A DNA stretch of 64,000 bases from Phorcus lineatus. Taxonomy: Eukaryota > Mollusca > Gastropoda > Trochida > Trochidae. Positions 34,510 through 45,100 of the stretch are shown piece by piece; position 1 is the stretch's first letter; every line of letters starts with the position of its first letter. The stretch is taken from positions 32,427,929 to 32,491,928 of the forward strand of contig OV121097.1 in assembly GCA_921293015.1 (NCBI GenBank). Direction: 5' to 3'. The translations under genes and the position numbers were made by a program. Under the pieces are notes generated by a model. The model saw only the letters and a list, made by a program, of their open reading frames with translations. It ran no database searches and was not told where the DNA came from.

Positions 34510-37119
34510 ATGTTAAGCTTTGGGTACGCGCTTGGCCTGAGGTTGTGGTAAGACGATTGTTCATTATGTTATGTTAAGCTTTCTTTCAATTAATTTTTCA
34601 TGTCAGTTCAATTATCAATCTGTTTTCATGTGTTTTACTGTCTATTGTTTTATTTTGCCTAACGTATATCCTTGATAAAAACGCCTTCCAGAAAATAATT
34701 GTGTAAGACCTAGCTGAAATTAAAAAAAATCGCTTGCCATGAATAATCGCAAGGTTATATTTAGAAAGGTTGACTAACTTGTGCATTTCTTACTCTTTAA
34801 AATGCTCAGTATCTTCAAGCGCCGTTAAACCGAGAGTAAGCCTTTCTGCGACAATGTTGATCTTTCCAATAAAGAAGCTTTTTGTATAAAAACAAATTTG
34901 CATTAAAATATTTGTCCATCAATAAAAATAACCGCCTCCGCCGAATAGTCGCCATACTTTGTCACCTAAGGCTAAATGTTCTGATATTCTTCACAAATCC
35001 CCCCTGAGACTTTTCATTAGGAAAATCTGTAACTAGCTTAAACTACCATGAATCCTGCCGTGAAACAATAGCCCAAATGAAACAGCTTTATACCATCCTG
35101 CTACATCAGCGTAATTGAATCCGCTGATCCAGCTCCTTCCATATACCCTGATCTTCTTCGAGCCAAATCTCTCGTACCGCTGGCGCGACTTGATGTTCGT
35201 GGCTGTGCTCACCTGTTATTGTTTCAGCCAATGAAATGTCATTTTCCAAGGAGCTTGACGCTACTCTCTTAAACTTAACGGAGTTTTCCGTCCGGGTTGT
35301 GCCGCTGTTGCTGGATGCGAGTCGTGTCATTGGCTGGTTAGATAGCTAGCGATACGAGGCTTTTGGCTTAAAGGAGATCAGGGTATATGGAAGGAGCTCG
35401 ATCGGCGGATTTAATTACACGGATGAAGCAGGATGGCTTTATACAAGATGTAGAAGTATGTGTTTGGTACGTCGGTACAACAGACGTAGGAGTTTCATTG
35501 GCTTACCCAAATGAAGGACGGGTTGTTTCAGTACAGATATTCCTAATGACATGTCCTAGGGGAGATGAAGTGAAGAGCATCGAATCATACCCCCTTGTGT
35601 TACGAAAAAGAATACTCGACTATGTTATCAATGAAATATTATGTTTGATTAATGGGTGTAGCCAACATATATATCATACGATCACTCGGTATGAATTTTT
35701 TATTTAAATCGTCGTTAATAAGTCTATTACATTTAATCTACCCAGGTTCAATTTGATATCGGCCTCAAGGTCGTCTGACATCAAGGTCACAGCTTTCAAA
35801 CACATGAAGAGCACGGGACTATTGAGTCAACATGACATCTGCAAATCAAGGGGAATAATCCGATGCGCAGAACAGTGCGCACGCGACAACTGCTTATCGT
35901 TCTCAATTCCAAGCAGGATTGGTCAATGCCGATTATATCAAAAGATGTCACACTGCGTAACTGAAGACAAGTTTGGAGGTTCGTCGTAATGGTTTTTAGT
36001 ATGAGTTGATTTTCATATGAAGAATGTAGCTGTCTTTTGCAGAAGACAGTTTTTCTTAAAGTTTGCCCTTGCAGACATCTATCTCTAATCAATGAAATTG
36101 TCGATGTGGTTTTGGACCGGATATGGAAACTAGGGCTTGTCTTCAAAGTTTACAAATCGTATTAAAGCCACTGAACCAGTTTCACCATTTCCGATCATAG
36201 ACGCGAACCGACCTATCGTATCTTATCTTTATCATATGTCATGTAGATAGTTATCTTTATCTATATCTAAATTGTTTCACAAATTTAAGAACTGTATTAC
36301 TAACGTCAACTTCTTTTGTCCATTTCAGGTGTTGATGACAACATCACAAAGGAATCTTTACCCCTCCTCCTACTGTTTCCTGTCCGGCTAAACTCAGAAC
36401 GTAGAATACAGCAAGTCCAAATTGGGAACTGGTCGACGTCAACGTACCCTTTGATGATCAACCTTATCAATGCAATAACCTACATTCCCTGGAAACGCAA
36501 ATTATGGGTAGCCCCTTCAATCCATCAACATGTCAAAAGTTTTCCTCTGTATGGAACCACTCCAGAAATCATACTGAAGGGACTTCAAGTCTTTAAGTTT
36601 GGTTTAGACAAAGGGAGGCGACTGGTATTTATGGCAACGACTAGGCCTAATAAAGCGGTGGTTCGAGTAAACGAACTTGGTTTAGAGACAGTGTTTGTCA
36701 ATCAGGATTCAATACGGGAAATCGCCGTTGACTCACGAGGGAAAATGGTAATCATTGGGATTAAAGGTCTTTCCAAATTTAAGGTAGTGTCGATGGATTA
36801 CGATGGAAATAAGAGAAATGATATATTGAAGACAAAAGAAGACGCTGTTGATTTTTCATATTTTAAGGAAGGTCAACTGTTATACTTTTGTAGTCAAAAT
36901 TGGTTGAGGAGGATAAAACTGAAACGCAATTACGTCGGAAATATTCTGCGTTCTTCCCAAATAAGGGCAATTGCTTCCGGTCAAACCAAACTATTTCGTC
37001 TTATGAAATCGGGACAGGTCATAAGTTACGATATCAAGAAACGAGAGAGGAGGCATATCGCCAATGTTATGTTTTCTGAACCGGTATGGATACATCTGAA
37101 GCTGTGTGTCCTACGGTGA
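34510..37119 (+). CDS. Secreted PAN/apple-like plus beta-propeller-like protein, copy A, 3 exons
   Basis: Exons 34510-34547, 35746-35978 and 36329-37119 (phases 2 and 1) give 353 residues. The ATG is chosen because it yields a signal-peptide-like start (MLSFGYALGLRLWFNLISAS). Exon 2 encodes a Cys-rich module (C-x6-C-x3-C-x4-C, then QC and SHC) with LSFSIPSRIGQCRLYQ, resembling PAN/apple domains, which bind proteins or sugars. Exon 3 encodes about 263 residues with repeated strand patterns (WKRKLWVAP, RRLVFMATTRP, IREIAVDSRGKMVIIG) that recall YWTD/LDLR class B propeller blades; the fold is inferred. No transmembrane segment is visible, so a soluble secreted protein is likely. The family is not named. 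A paralogue lies at 51639-54989 in the same orientation. Confidence 0.72.
35094..35435. mobile_element. MULE-like MITE (342 bp) in intron 1 of copy A
   Basis: The TIRs are about 60 bp long: catcctgctacatcagcgta at the left and the inverse of cacggatgaagcaggatg at the right. Both contain tatatggaaggagct or its inverse. The 9-bp target duplication GCTTTATAC is at 35085-35093 and 35436-35444. Copy B has no insertion at the matching intron position. Fragments of the family lie at 15774 and 37210. Confidence 0.9.
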
Positions 37120-37209
37120 AACACATGATCGAGAAACCAACTTCCAAGAAACTCTTGAATCTTTAAGTAACAACTCATACCAGGAAGATATATGCTTTAT
37201 TTTCTTATA

Positions 37210-37295
37210 TAGCTAGCGATGCGAGGCTTTTGGCATAAAAGAGGTCAGGGTATAAGGAAGGAGCGAGAGCTGATATACGCTGATTTAGCAGGATG
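37210..37295. mobile_element. Right-end fragment of the 35094-type MITE
   Basis: tagctagcgatgcgaggctt ttggcat, then gtcagggtataaggaaggag and ttagcaggatg, match the right end of the 35094-35435 element. It sits almost exactly at the junction between the two duplication units. Confidence 0.7.
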
Positions 37296-37847
37296 ATGAA
37301 AAAGTGGCAATTGACCTTTGATTCGATATCATGTCATGGTGATAAAACCTATTAGTGGAACATTTACGAAATCATCTGTCTGTCATTTTCAAATAAACCT
37401 TTTGTTCACAACAATCTGATAACAACCACTATTGTTATTTCTGTTGAATAAAGCCATCTATGCAGTGAAGATAACGACCCAGACGTCGGATGATGATCAG
37501 TATTCACGAATTATCTCCAATTGAGGAAATGTAACTATTCTTATGATTATAGTAAATCAAGTCCGTTCTTTAAGACAAACCAAAATTTTCGTTTTTTTTC
37601 GTTTTTTTCTCTAGAAGACGATCAGATTTGAGTCTAACATAGCTTTAGTAGTAGCTGAAGAAAAAGGACTAATGAACTTTAAAACATTCCATTTTTTGAA
37701 AAATTAGTCTTTTTTTAAATTTCAAGTCATTTCCGTAAAACGAAGAGGAAACCGTCCTATAAGTAATCGGTCTGCCATGTTGTTTTGGGGGCAACGCTAA
37801 ATGTAAATTGAAATAACAAGAGTACGCATTTTTTATCAGTACAGTAG

Positions 37848-38030
37848 GAAGCGGTGGCCGAGTCGACAAGGCGTAATACAAGTAAGCTTGAGTTGCCGGG
37901 TTCAAGCCCATCTGTGACCGGATGTAAAAACCTTGCATTCAGCTCTGTGTGCGGACTCTTTAGTGCTGTCACAACCCCTAGTGTGGCTGAATTGGCTGAA
38001 TATATGGGAGCCTCAACTGGCAACCAAAAA
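37848..38030 (+). repeat. tRNA-derived SINE
   Basis: A Leu/Ser-tRNA-like head with an A box (gcggtggccgagtcgacaag) and a B box (gggttcaagccc), followed by a non-tRNA body (ccttgcattcagctctgtgt). It cannot fold as an intact tRNA and lacks a normal acceptor end, so I call it a SINE. It is present only in unit 2 of the duplication. Confidence 0.7.
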
Positions 38031-38149
38031 AATAGAAAAAAAACAAAGTTTCCAACGTCAAGCCCTTCAAAATTCCATTCGTTAATTATCCTAACATAAC
38101 GTGACCTTTTACCAATTAAAGCTTACGACAATAACATAGGCGACTTGAA

Positions 38150-38265
38150 GGATAACACAACTTTAAATGCATCCAATCAGGCTTCTACATTTCTAGACCG
38201 AGAAACGTTCGTTTTATGACAGAAGGAATTTATGACGGAGCTTCCTCTGTTTGGAGAAAATGTGG
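38150..38265. mobile_element. Right-end fragment of the 21004-type MITE
   Basis: aaatgcatccaatcaggctt through ggaatttatgacggagcttc and ctctgtttggagaaaatg follow the right end of the 21004-21459 element at reduced identity. Confidence 0.55.
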
Positions 38266-38317
38266 ATTCTTTAGATAATTATATTTTGTTTGAAGTAAGA
38301 GGCAACTCTAAAACAAC

Positions 38318-38737
38318 TTTGAGGGACACATAGTATCCTATTGGAGTCAAATTTTCCAAAATCTATTAATGATGTTAATTCATTGAAAAGCATTTGTTGT
38401 TTCTGAAAATGACAATTTAGAGCTTATCAGTTCAGTGTAGAAACAATAAAAAGTTTAAGTTGAAATACGTGGTCCAAAACCGGACAGTGGCAGACACAAA
38501 GACAAATATTTGTTGGGATGCATTTTACCGATAATATGTAAAGTGGACGTTGAATTTCGACTTATTAACATTTAAATGGCTGTTTTTGTACTATCATTGA
38601 AAACGAGAAAATATTCTAATTTGGGCAGCTGAGAGATAGATTTGCAAGACTAAGGATGCTAATTGAACCTAATTCAGGATAGATTATAATTTGACCCTTC
38701 TTTAAACAAACATAAAACATACTCCGTGTCCCTTTAA
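38318..38737. mobile_element. Third copy of the 24567-type TIR element
   Basis: The left end gagggacacatagtatccta and right end acatactccgtgtccctttaa are inverted relative to each other. The interior shares ccggacagtggc and gacaaatatttgttg with the copy in VARS2 intron 21. Confidence 0.65.
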
Positions 38738-40506
38738 AACCCTTGTGTTCTCCACTGTGCTACACGTGAAGTTGCAAACATGACATACATGAAGTCCGTG
38801 CAACGCAAGCTGAAATTTACAACGTCTGTGCAGTCGCGCGTATTGTATGACGCATATAGACACATTTCATAGACTGATTGGTGAATCAAATTTAAGAATA
38901 TCAAACATTATTTGTCTTTAAAAAACAATTTCTGTGACGTTTTTCTTCAAATGTTTTCAATATCATTATGAAACTTCAATGCCGAGTTTGTGTGGTTATT
39001 AAAGAAGAAACGACTTGGTAACTGTTAGTAACTGGCTAAGAATTGACCTGAAGCAATGTTTTGTAGCGGAATTTACTCAAGCGGTACACCATTACAACTT
39101 TTTAATAATTTCATATCTGGTTGATATTTTAATTTTCTTTATTAATTTGAAAAGCAATATAAAATACAACTATGTGGTGTATGGAAAATAATGTCTTAAC
39201 TTTGAAAACGAAAACCGAAAAATTTTGTTTAAGCATCGAAACGCGAATTTAATAAGTATTTATATTTTAAAAATCTAGTATGGTAGCTAAATGAAACTAT
39301 TTTAGTTTACTAGGGGTTTGCTCTGTAGGTTAGTTTCTATCTCAAAGAGGGTTCTGGTTTGAGTGGGCGAGCGTGTTATATTAGCTGGGAGGATATTCTA
39401 AACCGTTATCAATGACATTGAGGGCATTAGTAGGAAGGGGTATCTTTGATAAAATATGTTTAAACTGGTACAAAAGGAAAAAAAGGCCACTCGCTTTAAA
39501 CGTATTAAATTGTTACCCATTTTTTTATAAAAGTTTTAGATTATTGACTTGTATTAATATAATACATATATAATTCAAATATACATTGATAAAAACCACT
39601 GTAATTTTTTTATTTAAAGACAACTGGTTAATGCTTTATTATTAAACTACCAGGCAAAAGAAAGGTTTCACTTATTTTTCAAGTCAATGAAATTAAAACA
39701 AACAAACGTAGATATGAGAATTCTGACGATTGGTTTATCAACAGAAATCATTTTCACATATGCTCTTCAAAAAGCATCCAAATATCGGCATTCAATTTGC
39801 TCCAATACACAAGGAAGGAGACAGGGGGTCAATATTAAAATTCACATAAATATGGAGTTAAAAGACAAGTGCGCAGAAACCCTCAGTGGTTACAGGAATC
39901 ACGGAGTCTGTCATCAATAGCGAGTGTGACCACCCTGGGCATCAATACAAGCAAGTACACGCCTCCTCATTGAAGTCGTCAAGCGTCGGCCGACGTCAGC
40001 AGGGATCTTGTTCTATATGTTTAACAGAGCTTGCTCAAGTTCCTGCTTGGTGTTTAGAGATGGCACCAGCTGTCTCAAATGGCGGTCAAGGTGATCCAAA
40101 AGGTGTTCAATGGGGTTCACGGCAAAACAGTGACGTTGGCATTCTCAAGATAGTCTCTAACAATTCGGGCACTGCGAGGTCTTGCGTTGTCGTGTTACAA
40201 TATCTATCGTCTTGGCTGTTGTTGGATGAAGGAAGTACGATAGGTCTCAGTACCTCATCAATGTATCGCTGGCCAGTCAGATTCCCTGGCAGAACAACAA
40301 GCCACGTCGTCATTTGGTCACAAATCCCTCCCCTCACCATGATGCCTCCGTCTCCAAACGGGTGAACCTCTCTAATACTCTTGTCTCCAAACAGCACCCT
40401 CTCCCAGTCATGTCGCTGTCACCGGCGTAACGTTCCATCGTAATCTGCGTTGATGGTGTAAACGGGTCAAAGCCATTCCACGGAAGGGGCGATAGGCTCG
40501 TATACC

Positions 40507-42024
40507 TGTAAAAGGTGCTTTAAAAGTAAGCGCATTCCTTAGCGGTATGAACTTTTCAAGAGTTGTCTCTCCTTTCATAATGACGGAAGTGGTAAATAGT
40601 ACGCATGCGCACTTTTTGTAATGTTCCGTGCAATGATTGACATAAAAACAACTAAAGCACTAAAACTCTTGTTTTTGCTTTATTCAGGTATGTAGAAAAG
40701 CACAAAAACACATTCCCATGCCCCATAACATCTTTGTATATATGTTGCTACATTTTTGTGTGTTAAAGTCTATTTTAAAAGTAGTAAGTTGAATTTTGTA
40801 AGGTAACAAGGTTGCGTGATTTTGACATTGAGAAGGTCACGTTGTCGTTTCCATGTTTTGCCTTATTTTCCAAAATACGACTTTTCCATGATGAAAGTTA
40901 GTAGTAATTAGGTTCCAGGATATTCATGTAACATTTCTGTAACATTTATGAGACAAGTAAATTTAATCAGTAATTTTGAGTATGTTCTGGTAATTTTGCA
41001 CGTGGTAGGAAGAGTTATGTCCCTTTACAAAATGGATGCGCCCATGGTTAAAGTATTCCGTAGCGTTGATTATGTTTTGTCTAAAAAGGTATTTAAACTA
41101 TAAATCATTATTACTATTTCATTGTGATGATAATTAATTTCATTTGTAAATATTTGTCAGTACGGAATAGATATTTTAGCATAAAGTATTGATTTTTTTA
41201 TGCACTCAGTAAGGTTACTCTGACCGTACTTGGAAATTGAAGCACCCGTAAAATATCTTTCTCTAGGCAGGATTTCAGTTATTTTAAAGCTGTTTTGTCA
41301 ATTTCTATCAGTTTTTGAAGTCACTATCTTCATTCTTTTATGAAATAGAAAGGTAGAAGTGTTTTCACATTAATATCTTCATTTTGAAGTATATTTTGAT
41401 AAAATGTAAACTTTGAAACATTTTATTCAAGGAGTTGTAGATTTCAATTGTTGTCTATAATAAGGACATATTGTTATTGTTTCATGCAAAGAATAATGCT
41501 AAATACTTATTATAGCATAGCTTTGTCAAGTCTTAAGTATGTTGAACTTTGAATTATGTTCAAGAATGACACTAATGGAAATATTGTAGAAGCTTTATGC
41601 TCAAGTTCGTAATGGATAAATATTTTCCTCATGAAGTGCAAGTTTCATTTAAAGCTATAATGTTCATTGTTCAGGCTATACGTTAATGGTCATTGTTCAA
41701 GTTAATGTTATTTTAAGAAAGATATAGAGTGCTGTACGCTTCATGAAGTTGAATGCAATTAAGGATGTTACTGGTAACTTTAGAAGTTGATGTACGTTAA
41801 GCTAAGCTACTGATGATTGTCAGAGACAAGATGTAATCCAACGCATGCGCACTTTTTGTAATGTTCCGTGCAATGATTGACATAAAAACAACTAAAGCAC
41901 TAAAACTCTTGTTTTTGCTTTATTCAGATATATCCATCACCAAATCACCAAACGGCGATGTAGCGGGGTGCAATGACCTTTAAAAATAACGTAACAGAAG
42001 AAGTAGAAGTAAAAACCTGTTACA
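40507..42024 (+). repeat. 5' LTR, 1518 bp, with internal 87-bp direct repeat
   Basis: Contains two identical 87-bp segments, 40601-40687 and 41841-41927 (starting acgcatgcgcactttttgta). The first ends CAG followed by GTATGT. The second ends in a pyrimidine-rich tttttgctttattcag. The DNA between them therefore has the borders of an intron. Confidence 0.95.
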
Positions 42025-42027
42025 TCT

Positions 42028-42045
42028 TGGGGGCTCATCCGGGAT
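42028..42045 (+). promoter_or_regulatory. Primer binding site, tRNA-Pro type
   Basis: tgggggctcatccgggat lies 3 nt after the 5' LTR. It matches the well-known proline-tRNA primer site used by some retroviruses at 17 of 18 positions, as I recall that site. Minus-strand DNA synthesis would start here. Confidence 0.8.
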
Positions 42046-42109
42046 TTGCCACCCAATCAAGCTATCATGTATGGATATGGGATGAACTGTTGACAGGCTA
42101 CTGCTAATC

Positions 42110-45100
42110 ATGGGGGACCAAGAGTTTGAATACAGTCTGAGGGGTCAAGTTTATCTCCTGGATGAAGACCATCTTAAGGAAGTAGTGACTGCTATGAAGG
42201 TCAGGTGTGATGATGTCCAAAAGCTGACAAGGATGGACGCTATCAAGGCACTGGACAATATCATTAGTGAGTCTGCAGGAACAGAAGATGGTGAAGTCTT
42301 GACTCTTTTGAATGATGTTCTTAAGAAGATAAAAGATAGGACATCAGGACAGGGTGCTGTTGAAGAAGAGGTTACCCCAGTGATTGACAGTAGTAACAAT
42401 AACAGTAGCATGCAGACTAGTTTTAAGGATTCAGAGAATGAACCACCACAGAACAAGAATGTTAATATATCCACAGATAAGCTTGCAGCGTGGAGGAAAG
42501 ACTTTAAGATAACAGGACAAATTGGTGACAGTAAGAACTGCATTAATTTCAACAGTCTTATTCGACAGATTGATGCAGGTAAGCTGAAAGGTTACAGCGA
42601 TGAAGAGGTAGTCGAAGGTGTAATCAAGGCCATTCAACCAGGTTCAAGACTAAGAAGTTACTTGGAGTGTAAGAAAGAATGTACTCTACCTGTCTTGAGA
42701 AGCATTATCAGATCACACTACAGAGAAAAGACGCCAACTGAACTGTACAGTGAATTAACAACCTTGACCCAAGGCACTAATGAAGATGCTCCAGATTTCC
42801 TTCTTAGAGCACTTGATGTGAAACAGAAGGTTCTGTTTGCTTCACAAGAGGATAACGCACCTGTACAGTACAATCCTGATCTGGTTCAACAGATGTTTTT
42901 GCACAGTGTGGAGACGGGACTGTTATCTGATAGTGTTCGACATGAACTGAAACCCTACCTGAAAGAGTTAAGGGTCACAGATGAAGTTTTAATCTCTAAT
43001 ATGAACAGTATCTTCACCCAAGAAACAGAAAGGTTGTCGAAAACTAGACACAAGACAAAAGTTGGCAAAGTTGACAAGGTTGATGGTGAAGAAAAAGCAA
43101 GTTCATGTAATCATGGAGAAGAAATTAGTCAGATGAAAGAACAGTTAGCACAACTGAATGAACTACTCACAAAACAGACCATTGCTCCAAATTTCCAGGA
43201 AGACGATTACAGAAAACCACCTGAGAGACAGAGGTTTGTACCTGGATGTCCTAAGTGTAAGATAGATGGTACAGGAAGCACATGTTCTCATTGCTGGAGA
43301 TGTGGAAGTGGAGAACACTTTAAAGCTGGATGTCGTGCTCGTCAGAATAATGAGACCCAGACTAAGCAGAGAGAACCAGTGGCTTTGAAAGAATTAATGG
43401 GAGTTGTACATCAGTTGACCTCAAAACAGAAGAAATCAATGACAAAGTTGATAGGAAACAGATGTCAGATGAAGTGTACCCTCAGTAATGTTCCTGTCAC
43501 GGTTTTGTGGGACACTGGAGCACAGGTATCTATACTGCATAATTCATGGCTGAAAGAGAACTTGCCTCAGAAGAAGTTGAGACCGCTGTCTGAGCTTCTC
43601 GACGGTGAACTGACTGTGACTTCAGCAAGTGGGGATTCAATTCCTTATGAAGGATGGATAGACTTGAAACTGGAATTGGGGAAAGACTTGCCAAATACAA
43701 CTGTTCCGTTTTTGGTGAGCCAAGACGAAGAGTTTCTGTGTCCAATTGTAGGGTACAATGTGATTGAGCACCTTCAGGATGAATCTGGAAGTGATTTGAT
43801 GAAGAGAGCATTGAAGGCAACTATCAAGGGTTTAACTACAAAGAAGGTCCAGGCAGTCGTCAAACTCATTCAGTCCAAGAGTGACCCATGTCTTGAACTG
43901 AAGACAGTTGGCCGAGATTTTGACATTCCCTCAGGACAATGTCGTTCTGTGCAGTGTCTGACCAGTACAGGATTTGGACAGAAACAAAGTGCAGTTTTCA
44001 CACCACTGATTGAGAAATCATGGCCAGATGGTATCATCGTTCATGAGACACTGGTGAATGTGAAAGCAGGATCCAAGAGTAAAGTGAACCTGATTGTTGA
44101 AAATACAAGCTCAAGGGACTTGGTACTTCAGAAAAAGACAGTGTTAGGAACAATTGAAAAAATTCAGAGTGTCTTACCACTACCAGATGTGAAGATGGGA
44201 GAAGATGCAATTAGTCGTAATGTTCCAGGTACTGCTGAAACAACTACGAAAGTAATTGACAGGCCATCGGACAACTGGCTCCCTCCAGTTGACCTCGACA
44301 AGTCCGCCCTATCACAAGACCAGAAGGAGAAAGTACGCCAACTCCTTCTCGAAGAGAATGCAGCTTTCTCAAGGGACGGTGAAATAGGGGAAGCAAAGGA
44401 TTTGGAGTTGGAAATTAAGTTGACTGATCCGACACCTGTTCAGAAGGGATACATATCTGTACCAAAGCCATTGTACACTGAAGTGAAGACATACTTGGCT
44501 GACTTGTTGCATCGAGGATGGATCAGGAGAAGCAAGTCACCTTACTCAAGTGCCATGGTGTGTGTTCGCAAGAAAGATGGCTCACTGAGACTTTGTATTG
44601 ACTTTCGCGAGCTCAATAAAAAGTCTTTTCCTTCGAGACAGCCTATTCCAAGGATTCAAGAAGCACTCAATAATCTAGGTGGAAAGTCCTGGTTCACAGT
44701 CTTAGATCAAGGAAAGGCATACCATCAAGGGTACATGGAAAAACAAAGTCAGCCATTGACGGCATTCACTACACCATGGGGACTGTATGAATGGATAAGA
44801 ATACCTTTCGGACTAAGCGGAGCTCCGGGAGCATTCCAGGCTTTCATGGAAAGAACTCTAGACGGCCTAAGAGATGAAATATGTATGCCGTATCTGGATG
44901 ACATTCTGGTGTACAGTGAAGATTTTGTAAAACACCTAGAAGATATCAGAAAAGTCTTGCATAGATTGATTGAAAAGGGTGTCAAGTTAAAGCCTGAAAA
45001 ATGTGAACTGTTTAGAAAAGAAGTCAGATACCTTGGTCATCTTGTTTCGGCTGAAGGATACAAGGTCGATCCAGCAGACTATGAGGCCGTACAAGCTCTG

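Noticed and set aside
35387..35707. 106-codon frame between exons 1 and 2 of copy A
   Set aside because: It starts inside the MITE right end, and the matching region of copy B is interrupted by stops. Treated as intron.
37848..37935. Candidate tRNA-Leu/Ser gene
   Set aside because: A- and B-box matches are present but the arms do not pair into a full cloverleaf and SINE body sequence follows.
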